Below are positions 39,201-43,851 of a stretch of 64,000 bases of DNA, piece by piece. The stretch comes from Toxorhynchites rutilus septentrionalis. Taxonomy: Eukaryota; Arthropoda; Insecta; Diptera; Culicidae. Every line of letters begins with the position of its first letter. The first letter of the stretch is position 1. Made by a program: the position numbers and the translations under genes. The DNA is taken from the NCBI RefSeq assembly GCF_029784135.1, contig NC_073746.1:229351882-229415881 (forward strand), read 5' to 3'. The notes beneath the pieces were generated by a model. The model did no database searches. It worked only from the letters and a program-made list of their open reading frames with translations, and was not told the origin of the DNA.

Positions 39201-40597
39201 ACTGTGATGAAGTGGTATGGAGTCAATAAGGTTGCAATGTTGAGTTGTTGTTGAGTTATGCCCATTCGAAAGATAGTAGACTCTATTGAAGGTTCAAAAT
39301 TGTTAAAAATGCCAAACATTTCTGGACCAAAGTCACCGGCAACGTCACTAAGGAGCCTGTACAAACACATATGGCTGGAGTGCAGCGCTGAATTCGAAAT
39401 TTTTATATGTATTTATACGTGTAGAATGATGATGTTTTGAACAGGTGAATTTGTAATCCATATCCCATTCTTGTGAAATAAAAAGTTACGTTGGAAATTT
39501 AAAGCTTCATGACTGTTTCATTACAATTTTTGGATGTCTATATTATTGCGGATGTAACTCTTCTACTGTCATTGCATAGAAAAGGTAAACGAGCAGAAAG
39601 CAGAAAGATTGACGATAATTCCGCACAAAATATTGAACAATGAGTTGCGTTTATGATTCGTTAAACTTCCTCGTCATATGGAGACTTGCTCTACAACATT
39701 CTCAAAATTTATTCGACATCTGGATGTTGACTTATTTTTTGTTGTGTTCAAATTTTTCACTTGGCACACAATCGATTAGCTCGTGTGCACGCCTACACAT
39801 TAAACTAAGAACTAAGCATATTCATTCACATTTCAATATTGATTACAAACGAGCATGAGTAATCGTATCATAAAGTTTTCATAAAGGTTGAGAGTACATC
39901 CTTAATCATGATTTCTCTTCCGTATTGCGTATTGTCAGTGTACTTCAAAAATCTACAAACTTTGAACAATCGTGTCATTATTCTTAAGTTAAATGAGAGA
40001 AAAACAAGTTTCAGTATGAATGTAATCTGTTTCACTTCATGCTAGCTAAAAAGTGGTGAAAGGAAATAACTTCAACACTCCGCCATGTAGGAGTTGGTCG
40101 AGCAGCTGGTTTGAGGCGTAATAAGTGGATCAACTATAAATACTAGTCAGTGTGCCTATTTTTTCCTGATCTGTCTACAAGCACGAACGCAATAAGGTCA
40201 TGTTCATATGGGTTCGAAAAGTGTTCAGCATACAGAGATTGTCGAGAATGTTGTAGCTTTTTAACAGTACGTACTATTAACCTGCGATTAAATTTCCAAC
40301 AACGCCGATCAACTTGTCGCCCATTATAATGGCTATGCTTGTGTGAACCACGAACCAGGTTCGAACTTATTATATTTGGCCCAATCGTCTTATAAAGAGC
40401 GGGATTTAGTTAACGGGGATGCTGGTTTCTTTGAAGGGAAATGTTCTGGCTAACACATAGCTGGGTTTGTAGTTTTTGTTTTGCCGATCTTACCTTCCTC
40501 CATAGATTTCCTGGGTTAGCGGGGTACTTTCGTCATCCGAGAAGTTGTCATCGCTCTCGTTCTGTGCTGCCAGAGGGCGATGTCTGATAGCAGACAT
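6024..40597 (-). CDS. CHS1: Chitin synthase 1 (class A), spliced gene, upstream-start form
   Basis: Integral membrane family 2 glycosyltransferase that polymerises UDP-GlcNAc into chitin; in insects the class A enzyme serves cuticle and trachea. Exons in transcription order: 40494-40597 (coding part), 16971-17500, 15377-16908, 14984-15311, 13602-14926, then 13369-13545 or 12896-13072, then 6736-6939, 6309-6671, 6024-6245. They sum to 4785 nt, divisible by three, giving 1594 residues, close to the usual 1,550-1,600. Visible landmarks are LTLDGDID near 754-761, GEDRW at 860-864, QRRRW at 898-902, SWGTRE at 1080-1085 and a coiled coil about 1086-1117, flanked by N- and C-terminal membrane helix clusters. 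The coiled coil supports class A rather than the midgut class B enzyme. All junctions are GT-AG except one GC donor. No frameshift or internal stop is seen. Confidence 0.95.
6309..6671 (-). CDS. CHS1: CHS1 exon, C-terminal basic tail
   Basis: Acceptor CACCACACAG at 6671, donor ACCAAC|GTAAGT below 6309. It begins HAVEIVKNLQRLQGIDG, a conserved insect CHS1 block, followed by an arginine- and lysine-rich cytoplasmic tail (RRMTMRRETIRALEVRK) and ends GITGVTN. 121 codons, phase 0. The preceding intron is only 64 nt. Confidence 0.92.
6736..6939 (-). CDS. CHS1: CHS1 exon after the alternative pair
   Basis: Acceptor TCGTCTAG at 6939, donor GACAAG|GTAAGTG below 6736, phase 0 at both ends (68 codons). 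It encodes VHISKEYLQLEPIG, a last transmembrane helix (LVFVFFFALILIIQF), and the conserved ELNWGCNK and ALIDK segments. The intron upstream is about 5.96 kb to exon b and 6.43 kb to exon a. Confidence 0.92.
6940..9264 (-). other. CHS1 intron, proximal part, no gene seen
   Basis: Intronic sequence between the common C-terminal exon and the alternative pair. Only short frames without recognisable domains are present. Confidence 0.6.
9283..10189 (+). mobile_element. About 0.9-kb non-LTR-type insertion with 18-bp duplication
   Basis: Flanked by identical 18-bp repeats AGTATTCATTGTCATAGG at 9265-9282 and 10190-10207. Its 3' end (CAATCACGGAGAGC to CCTACCCAAGCTTAAGTTC) matches the 102-bp fragment at 147-248 and ends in a degenerate (AAGYTC)n tail. 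That indicates target-primed insertion of a 5'-truncated element. No reverse transcriptase frame remains, so it is a 3' UTR piece or a non-autonomous relative. Confidence 0.7.
10208..12895 (-). other. CHS1 intron, distal part, no gene seen
   Basis: AT-rich intron sequence up to exon b. No recognisable coding region or repeat boundary found. Confidence 0.55.
12896..13072 (-). CDS. CHS1: CHS1 mutually exclusive exon b (59 codons)
   Basis: Also exactly 177 nt and phase 0. It differs from exon a at 13 of 59 residues: ARIASDLIELRNKSVFAF, same membrane helix core, ending NITYDEVTAE. Using both exons would keep the frame but repeat a membrane helix, so mutual exclusion is expected, as known for insect CHS1; the b form is usually tracheal. 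Its acceptor follows a purine- and A-rich stretch with almost no pyrimidine tract, weaker than that of exon a. Donor GAG|GTTTGA is also weak. Confidence 0.92.
13073..13368 (-). other. 296-bp intron between alternative exons a and b
   Basis: No coding signal. The 50 nt before exon b on the minus strand are rich in A, C and G (CGAACGACGACAACATCAAC) instead of pyrimidines, suggesting activator-dependent use of exon b. An A-rich purine tract around 13230-13260 on the plus strand becomes a long pyrimidine run on the transcript, a possible site for a pyrimidine-tract-binding repressor; that role is inference. Confidence 0.5.
13369..13545 (-). CDS. CHS1: CHS1 mutually exclusive exon a (59 codons)
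   Basis: Exactly 177 nt, phase 0 at both ends. It begins ARIAHDLKELRDSSVFGF, has a membrane helix (INALFVLIVFLLQL), and ends NITYDEATQE, with an NIT sequon. Acceptor TTGTAATTTTAG has a T-rich tract; donor GAG|GTAAAA. It lies only 56 nt downstream of the preceding exon. It corresponds to the upstream member of the insect CHS1 alternative pair (named 8a, 19a or 6a in other species), usually the cuticular form. Confidence 0.93.
13600..13601 (-). promoter_or_regulatory. GC (non-GT) splice donor before the alternative exon pair
   Basis: The exon ends CAG and the intron begins GCATGT. A GT three bases further downstream would destroy the reading frame into both alternative exons. GC-AG donors are a small class in animals and are over-represented at alternatively spliced introns. 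If the read is correct, this weak donor is shared by both exon choices. Confidence 0.75.
13602..14926 (-). CDS. CHS1: CHS1 exon, catalytic EDR/QRRRW, C-terminal helices and coiled coil
   Basis: Starts GKGLMDDNVMRKYT after acceptor GGAACAG. It contains GEDRW (residues 860-864; the Asp is the expected catalytic base) and QRRRW (898-902, product binding and processivity), then a cluster of about five transmembrane helices, SWGTRE (1080-1085), and a coiled coil (KKEMEQEKKEAEEAAKKAK) characteristic of class A enzymes. A long acidic loop (AEDTEEDDEESESE) follows. It ends DQNKEEQ at 13602, where the next two bases are GC instead of GT. Joining there in phase 0 is the only way to keep the frame into either alternative exon. 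Confidence 0.93.
14984..15311 (-). CDS. CHS1: CHS1 exon, catalytic core with donor-binding motif
   Basis: Acceptor CCCAACAG at 15311, donor TCAGAG|GTAATG below 14984. It encodes LTLDGDIDFNPSAV, the acidic motif expected to bind the UDP-sugar/metal (Asp757 and Asp759 in the upstream form), then ACGRIHPIGSGPMVWYQKFE and CSPGCFSLFRG, all typical of chitin synthase. The following intron is only 57 nt (14927-14983); reading through it hits a stop. Confidence 0.93.
15377..16908 (-). CDS. CHS1: CHS1 exon, membrane helices and start of catalytic domain
   Basis: A 1,532-nt exon, acceptor AAAG|GAATGCTC at 16908 and donor TCTCAG|GTATGA below 15377, giving VIPGMLGLFSRTNK across its 5' junction. It carries more N-terminal membrane helices, then the cytoplasmic region with ACATLWHETKEEM, a conserved CHS block, and MDEDQCARR. 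It ends HRKRWSQ and splices in phase 0 to VMYMYYLLGHR. Residues about 212-722. No internal intron is needed. Confidence 0.93.
16971..17500 (-). CDS. CHS1: CHS1 exon, N-terminal membrane domain, common splice target
   Basis: The acceptor ATTACAG precedes 17500; the donor CCGG|GTAAGT lies below 16971. One base completes the split codon, then QRTVQETKGWDVFRDPP, a highly conserved insect CHS1 block, followed by the first transmembrane helices (ILAYLVTFVIVLTGGVV and later HFLLVFLMESFHTIGLVLLF). It encodes residues about 35-211 of the upstream form. Both candidate first exons end in phase 2 and can join here, so this is the shared acceptor for both start forms. Confidence 0.93.
17501..18930 (-). 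other. CHS1 large intron, first part, no gene seen
   Basis: No coding region or clear repeat. It leads from the common acceptor into repeat-rich intron. Confidence 0.55.
18937..19480 (+). repeat. Dispersed repeat starting CTAGCTGACCCGGC, copy 1
   Basis: Begins CTAGCTGACCCGGCAAACTT and matches 56409-56720 over about 300 bp (shared CTTCTACCAAAACTC and CCGTTACATGGAATA). A purine-rich AGAGAGAGGGAGGGG stretch and a segment TTTGGTTTCATTTGCTT near 19420 follow; the latter also occurs near 42150. Probably a non-LTR element 3' part, class uncertain. Confidence 0.55.
19510..20121. mobile_element. hAT-like MITE with 8-bp duplication
   Basis: Inverted ends TAGAGATGAAACGGATA and, reverse-complemented, TAGTGATGAAACGGATA. 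Flanks ATTGATTC (19502-19509) and ATTGATAC (20122-20129) are an 8-bp duplication with one change, the hAT signature. Repeated TATCCGG motifs lie near both ends. No transposase. It has itself been hit by a SINE at 19613-19773. Confidence 0.8.
19613..19773 (+). mobile_element. tRNA-derived SINE, second family
   Basis: Starts with a tRNA-like head (GCCAGTGGTTGTGTGGTTAG; B-box region GATCGACCTGTGTTT), then a body with CTTCCTTCGGAAGG and a tail of repeated GATAAAA. Perfect 11-bp duplications ACAACATAAAT at 19602-19612 and 19774-19784. It differs from the SINEs at 981 and 57724. Confidence 0.8.
20130..22928 (-). other. CHS1 intron, no gene seen
   Basis: AT-rich. A phrase TCTATAGTTRTGAAACAC recurs at about 21160-21180 and 21340-21360, suggesting an old repeat. 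Otherwise nothing supported. Confidence 0.5.
22929..23301 (-). CDS. CHS1: Candidate alternative first exon of CHS1 (start codon 23141-23143)
   Basis: From the ATG at 23141-23143 (A at position -3) a frame runs 71 codons plus two bases to AT followed by GTAATT at 22923-22928. Phase 2 is exactly what the acceptor at 17500 needs, so the splice reads DEYLIQRTVQETKGW. The encoded N-terminus (MYRRVSAANL..., then two acidic runs including DEEDDFGDEE and DDEEDE) is hydrophilic and acidic like the upstream start exon, and would give about 1,631 residues. Upstream lies an Inr and DPE. Alternative N-terminal exons of CHS-A are known in Lepidoptera (Ostrinia). The link is inferred from phase, position, strand and composition; it could instead be the first exon of an unrelated nested gene. 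Confidence 0.6.
23270..23303 (-). promoter_or_regulatory. Inr/DPE core promoter for the alternative CHS1 first exon
   Basis: Read on the minus strand, TCAGTT lies at 23303-23298 with the A as +1 at 23301, and AGTTG lies exactly at +28 to +32 (23274-23270), matching the downstream promoter element consensus RGWYV. A second TCAGTC initiator is at 23338-23333 but lacks a DPE. There is no clear TATA box. The predicted 5' UTR is about 158 nt. Confidence 0.5.
23944..24131. mobile_element. Short TTAA-target MITE (piggyBac-like)
   Basis: TTAA at 23940-23943 and 24132-24135. Ends CATGTTGAGTGTCACG and, reverse-complemented, CACGTTGACTGCCACG (13 of 16 identical). The first 50 bp recur at 49801-49850 inside the nested insertion near the R1 element. 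188 bp, non-coding. Confidence 0.75.
24471..26262. mobile_element. Non-autonomous hAT element, 1.8 kb
   Basis: Perfect 8-bp duplication GTATGTTG at 24463-24470 and 26263-26270. Ends TAGAGATGGGCGA and, reverse-complemented, TAAAGACGGGCAA. Subterminal regions carry dense repeats of GAACCG, GAGCCG and their complements, typical transposase-binding arrays. No hAT transposase or its RW/CxxH motifs found inside; a 65-codon frame at 25642 is not recognisable. Confidence 0.85.
26271..27155. other. CHS1 intron with minor repeat fragments
   Basis: A short piece around 26805-26870 resembles part of the CTAGCTGACCCGGC repeat (ATGAGTTCAATTCCAGAACC). TTGATCATAT is repeated near 27000-27040. No gene. Confidence 0.4.
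27160..27300 (+). mobile_element. SINE 3' fragment
   Basis: Matches the body of the SINE at 57724-58001: AAATCTCAA, AATACC and GTAAAAGTTACAATGGGAAC correspond to AAATCTCAA, AATACC and GCAAAAGTTCCACTGGGAAC there. The tRNA-like head is not clear. Confidence 0.5.
27461..27715. mobile_element. 255-bp GAGGGGCTTAG MITE, copy 1
   Basis: Terminal inverted repeats of about 47 bp starting GAGGGGCTTAGAAT with GGGGTGTAAGTGA inside, mirrored at the other end. Flanked by AAAT on both sides (27457-27460, 27716-27719). Same length as the copy at 30634-30888. Non-coding. Confidence 0.85.
27993..28700 (+). pseudogene. Degenerate mariner transposase
   Basis: Starts near a mariner-type inverted end (AGTTGGGGAAAAAG, then AATCCATTATTTTG). 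From about 28195 the plus strand reads, across stops and frameshifts, KRTLTGDKKWVTYDN (first catalytic Asp region), GKVPLYIS, KGIIYYELLSYGQTLN and later the FHQDN-like and PDLAPSD-like blocks. Clearly broken; the right inverted end was not found. Confidence 0.75.
28701..30610 (-). other. CHS1 intron, no gene seen
   Basis: AT-rich sequence. Around 30240-30520 a series of loosely repeated phrases (GAATCTGGAAT, GAATTTAGAATTTAGA) suggests decayed low-complexity repeats. Confidence 0.5.
30618..33050. repeat. 2.4-kb foldback with three arms
   Basis: Left arm 30618-31590 (interrupted by the MITE at 30634-30888) is inverted relative to 32325-33050. A third, partial arm at 31718-32305 is in the same orientation as the right arm. 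Shared blocks include ATCGATACGCCCTTTTCAAA, CATGACGGTATAACACG and CACATCAGRATTCATAATTT. No coding capacity. Within CHS1 pre-mRNA from the upstream promoter it would fold into a long double-stranded RNA. Confidence 0.8.
30634..30888. mobile_element. 255-bp GAGGGGCTTAG MITE, copy 2
   Basis: Same ends as copy 1. AAAT flanks at 30630-30633 and 30889-30892. The opposite foldback arm keeps the empty site ATTCCAAATGAAATCG, which proves a 4-bp AAAT duplication. Confidence 0.85.
33051..33764 (-). other. CHS1 intron, no gene seen
   Basis: Short frames only. It may include the decayed 5' end of the mariner-like element that follows. Confidence 0.4.
33765..34560 (+). pseudogene. Degenerate Tc1/mariner (ITmD37E-like) transposase
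   Basis: Read across frames: SPEKQRRELILRKHMDNPQL, TVSRMVKRYYETLS (N-terminal helix-turn-helix), KRNSNVPVWDVAKKLYLSK, then CLFMDDETYVKAD (first catalytic Asp), KFPKKYMIWQA and TGTLNGQIYPKECLQKRLLP. The second acidic block reads GPTIFWPELAS where Asp is expected, and the third acidic region is missing. Several frameshifts. The assignment to the mosquito ITmD37E group is from overall motif order. Confidence 0.75.
34944..36372 (+). pseudogene. 5'-truncated R4/Dong-like non-LTR retrotransposon (RLE type)
   Basis: From 34944 a 243-codon stretch encodes the region after the reverse transcriptase core: YKYLGFLQ, NTFALLTYSFGLLKWTKTDL, FTLPRVEGGRGVIDI. Then, after frameshifts, CRKCNKVGETIEHVIAGC (CCHC-type knuckle), RPDIVVYDQNKK and VMIIDIAIP, the restriction-like endonuclease signature, and VEELKQMWHLEG further on. 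At least three frameshifts. It is flanked by (TAA)n at 34930-34943 and 36373-36383, matching the TAA-repeat target of Dong. Confidence 0.8.
36384..37305 (-). other. CHS1 intron, no gene seen
   Basis: No supported feature. Confidence 0.5.
37420..37680 (+). repeat. Dispersed repeat shared with histone pseudogene flank
   Basis: About 260 bp inverted relative to 49385-49665: both have GGACTACGTCTAACCGGA, GCTTATAACTCGA and GCATCAATTGAT. Function unknown. Confidence 0.7.
37690..38165 (+). repeat. Minisatellite, about 105-bp unit, five copies
   Basis: Each unit contains ACAGACTT, a GTGS-GGGAA segment, TTGCAAATACATGCAA and TTCCGACTGAAATGTGTTT with variation. Units drift in sequence, so the array is old. 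Confidence 0.7.
38433..38506. repeat. Hairpin with 33-bp arms
   Basis: Arms 38433-38465 and 38474-38506 pair with about one mismatch (core TTATATCTATGATATTGAC), loop of 8 nt. Inside the decayed mariner. It could be a tiny palindromic insertion or a pre-miRNA-like fold. Confidence 0.6.
39047..40493 (-). other. CHS1 intron next to the upstream start exon, no gene seen
   Basis: No repeat boundaries or coding features supported. Confidence 0.5.
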
Positions 40598-40614
40598 CCT
40601 CTCGGCAAACGCGC
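40494..40614 (-). CDS. CHS1: CHS1 upstream start exon
   Basis: The acceptor TTACAG precedes 40614 and the donor is AAG followed by GTAAGAT below 40494. The start codon is at 40595-40597 and opens with MSAIRHRPLA, followed by an acidic stretch (ESDDNFSDDES) and QEIYGG. The frame is open upstream of the ATG to the acceptor, so a start in an earlier exon is not excluded, but MSAIRHRP resembles the usual insect CHS1 start. The exon ends in phase 2; joined to 16971-17500 it reads GGSQRTVQETKGW. The intron that follows is about 23 kb. Confidence 0.85.
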
Positions 40615-40978
40615 CTGTAAGCGAACAAGAATAATGGAAAAAAAATATTAATTTTATGACACTTATTTAACTCACCATTATTAAAGGGGTATTCATTTCA
40701 TTACTCGGAAAAACTTGTAAATTCCGAAAATAGGTGATATCAATTGTACGCGGTATATTCGATGCGCGGATGCCGATTCATTTCTCCAATTGGAATTCGT
40801 GTTGACAGCATTGAGCTTCATGTTCCTTCATGTTTATGTACAGATGAAATATGCACATTTTCACCTAAAAATTGTGAATCAAAATATTGTACCATATCAA
40901 ATATGTATTCTATGTGATAATGTAGCACATTTTCTGCAAGTGGAATAAAAGGAATGAAAGGAAAATGATGATTTTTTT

Positions 40979-41347
40979 GCCAACTCGATTGACCATGGGC
41001 AACACCATCTTAGATTGCAGTGAAACTTTGTGGTGTAAAAACATTGGCCGTCTGAGCAACTTTACATACTTAAAATCTGAAAAAAAAATTTGAAAAGGGG
41101 AAATCTTTTTTCAGTGTTATTTTCTATTGAAATTTTTTTTGGTGCTTTTTTATGAAAATTATAAAAAAATCCTACTTTTCATCATTTGGCCTATTTTTTT
41201 AGATCGTATAGTTTTTAGATTAGAATTCTATATCTGATTTTTAATGGTTCCAAATATGCAAAGTTGATTAAACGACCAATGCCTTTACACCCACAATGTT
41301 TCACTGCAATCTGAGATGATGTTGCCAACTCCTAAGATGAGTTGGCA
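40979..41347. mobile_element. Foldback MITE, 370 bp
   Basis: Inverted arms of about 75 bp: left with TGCCAACTC, AGATTGCAGTGAAAC and CATTGGCCG, right with the mirrored CGACCAATGCC, GTTTCACTGCAATCT and GAGTTGGCA. The middle is AT-rich and non-coding. No clear duplication. Confidence 0.65.
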
Positions 41348-42200
41348 TGAAATTCGTCAAACGTGTCTGATGAAGATTTTATATTATAATGATGAAGGCT
41401 TAGCGAAAGTTCTAGAAAATTCATAGAAATTTTATATTTTTTAATTTAATATTTATATTTAGTTTTTATTTAATCTTTGGTAGACATCAGGATTCTGTTA
41501 TGCAGGTGGCAAAGTCAAATAGTCACCGTTGATTTAAGAAACAGAACCATTGCGCTCTTCGTTTGACTGTCAATTATCAGAGTCAAGATATTTCTTGACG
41601 AATATAATGCTTTCAAATGACGTCATGCGGTGCAAATATTGTCGAAGAAAGTGGATTTAATACAACATTTAAGGTAATTTCTTCTCAATAAGTCTGTACT
41701 TAGATTTACTCACCAATTTTGGAATTAAAAATAATTTTCTTCAGTTTTTTTTTCGTTGACGATTTAGAAACCGAAATTGATCAGCATTGTATGATTAACC
41801 GTATGCTATGAAACGTTAGGTCATTTCGGTTCGAGGAGTAAGTATACTTGAGAGATGCAATAAGTTCAGAAGGAAATGGACAATACATCGGTCGTTTGAT
41901 AATTCTTCCATCCATATACGTCGGTTACATTTACGAGCCAAGTACATTACATTTACTGGCAACGAATGAAGAACGTAATCTACCACAAAATATTAACTCT
42001 TCGCTATCGCTTGTCTGCTCTCAGCCACCAAACCTTGTTTACCGTTCTGGTCGTTTGTCTCCTGTCAGCCACCATGGCAAGGATCATGCTAATCTTATAC
42101 TGTATGCAACGATGAATCAGTATTGCACCCTAAAATTTCAATTTGCCTAATTTGGTTTCATTTGCTTTAATAATTCTCGAGTAATGCAGAATTTTGTGTT
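41348..42200. other. Upstream of CHS1 start exon, no gene seen
   Basis: Ends in a segment (about 42120-42200) that matches 19390-19470 of the dispersed repeat, directly joined to the SINE-like head that follows. Confidence 0.45.
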
Positions 42201-42281
42201 TCCCCTGACCAGAACGGGAATCGAACACGAACCCCCGGCGTGTTAGGTGTGACGCTAACCACTTGGCCACGGGACCACGAC
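42201..42281 (-). mobile_element. tRNA-like SINE head, minus strand
   Basis: Read on the minus strand: GGTCCCGTGGCCAAGTGG, then GGGGTTCGTGTTCGATTCCC (B box). Same family as the head at 57724. It cannot be a working tRNA: the acceptor ends do not pair and there is no proper anticodon arm. Confidence 0.7.
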
Positions 42282-42446
42282 TTTTATTCTAGGATTAATA
42301 GTAATAAGTGAGTATGTATATAATAAGTGAGTATGTTATTATAAATATATGTATCTCGTGTCAAATTTATTCGGTGAAACAACATACACTGAATGTCAAG
42401 TTTTTAAGTTTTATCTTTTAGAAATCCATTTTAAAAGACTTTTTAA

Positions 42447-43117
42447 GGGGGTATTCTAGTGTAGAGACACGCATATCTGACGTTTTTTCGAGCTCCGTAA
42501 AAATAAAACAAAGAATATTTTTAGTATCCGTTATATCATTATTTGTTCATCTATCTTTTAACAACAGAACAAAAATTGAACGGAGAAAAAATATTCATAA
42601 CTACAATAGTTAAGAGCTGATGAAGTGAGAGGGTTTAAAAAAAAGTTGCGCCATGGCGTACACGATTCCAGCCCTTCTGGTTATCTGAAACCAAAAAAAC
42701 TACAGATTCTGAATCAGTAAAGATATCGCTATCGCATGAACCTCGGACAAGGCAAAAACATATTTTTTGACAAAATGGCGGCCGTTTGAAAAACAAAATG
42801 CGGTTTAAAATGTTTTTTCTTACGTTTCCCGATTTTTAAAAAATAGTAAAACTTCAAAAATATCATATTTTAGAGGTTCATGCGATAGCGAGACATCGTA
42901 TACGCCAGTTTGAAAAAACTTGTTTCGAGAAAAACGCGTTCGGAGTTCATTGTTATGGATGTATCAGGTTAGATACCGCATCACTAAAATGGCTCTGAGT
43001 AAATAATAGGATTTTCAATAAGTCCTTTCTAGGGTATAATCTTCAATGCCTAAACTACAGAAATATGAAGGAAAAAATTTTTGATTGTTTTTTAATTTTC
43101 TAGACTAGAATACTGCC
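42447..43117. mobile_element. TTAA-target MITE, copy 2
   Basis: Inverted relative to copy 1 at 57-864 and without its LINE fragment. Starts GGGGGTATTCTAGTGTAGAG after TTAA (42443-42446) and ends TAGAATACTGCC before TTAC, a decayed TTAA. Confidence 0.8.
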
Positions 43118-43261
43118 TTACAAATATATTATTTCATGCAGCACTTGATCGTCTGACATAATTCTCATAAAATGGGGAAATATTACATTTTAAATGTCAT
43201 ATCTGGTCGAGGTCTGGTACGAATGAATCGAAAAAATATGAAAAAATGCGAAAATAATTTT

Positions 43262-43829
43262 AATAAAATTTATTAATTTATTTATTTATTTATTTGCCAC
43301 CGTCTCGAATTGTTTATAATTCCTCAGACTGAATCCTTATATTAAATTCTTAATCCTATTTTTAAAGACAGTTTTGGACACGTTAAAATCGAACCCAGCA
43401 CAAGCACTATTGAATTCACGGAAACAATTCTCTAAGGGGTTATGGAATCCGTAGGAAGTCCTATGGCGATTGATAAACAATAGATCGCGCTCACGTAGTT
43501 GTCGGAATGGTACATAGAATGATACATTATATAATAAGGATGGACAGTCAAAATTTCCATTTAACAGATCAAACACAAATATTTTTTGAAGGTTGGCACG
43601 CCTAGAAGCTAACGATTCCAACAAGATCAGTCTGCAGCGGCTCGAGTAGTCGGGGAGATGGTCTGGATCTATCCAAGGCAGTTGTCGAAGAGCATATCTC
43701 ATGAAACTTCACTGTACTCTCTCCATTCGTGTGATTTGGGTGCTGTGAAACGGAGACCACACGCAGACAGCATACTCCAAAATGCTACGTACTTTCAATA
43801 CATGTAAATAACTGATGTAAATTTTATTA
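43262..43829 (-). pseudogene. 5'-truncated Jockey-like non-LTR element, RT C-terminus
   Basis: Minus strand encodes YLHVLKVRSILEYAVCVWSP, a stop at 43715-43717 and a one-base phase change, then MRYALRQLPWIDPDHLPDY, RCRLILLESLASRRANLQKI, FVFDLLNGNFDCP and FINRHRTSYGFHNPLE, the conserved end of Jockey/CR1-type ORF2, to a stop at 43337. A (TAAA)n tail runs to about 43262. The head is truncated; an inverted duplicate lies at its 5' end. Confidence 0.8.
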
Positions 43830-43851
43830 TACATCAGTTATTTACATGTAT
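43798..43851. repeat. Perfect 22-bp inverted repeat at the LINE 5' end
   Basis: Arms 43798-43819 and 43830-43851 (core TAAATAACTGATGTA), loop of 10 nt. One arm is LINE coding sequence, the other its inverted copy. Confidence 0.75.

Noticed and set aside
42201..42281. Functional tRNA gene on the minus strand
   Set aside because: Same SINE head family; no proper cloverleaf.
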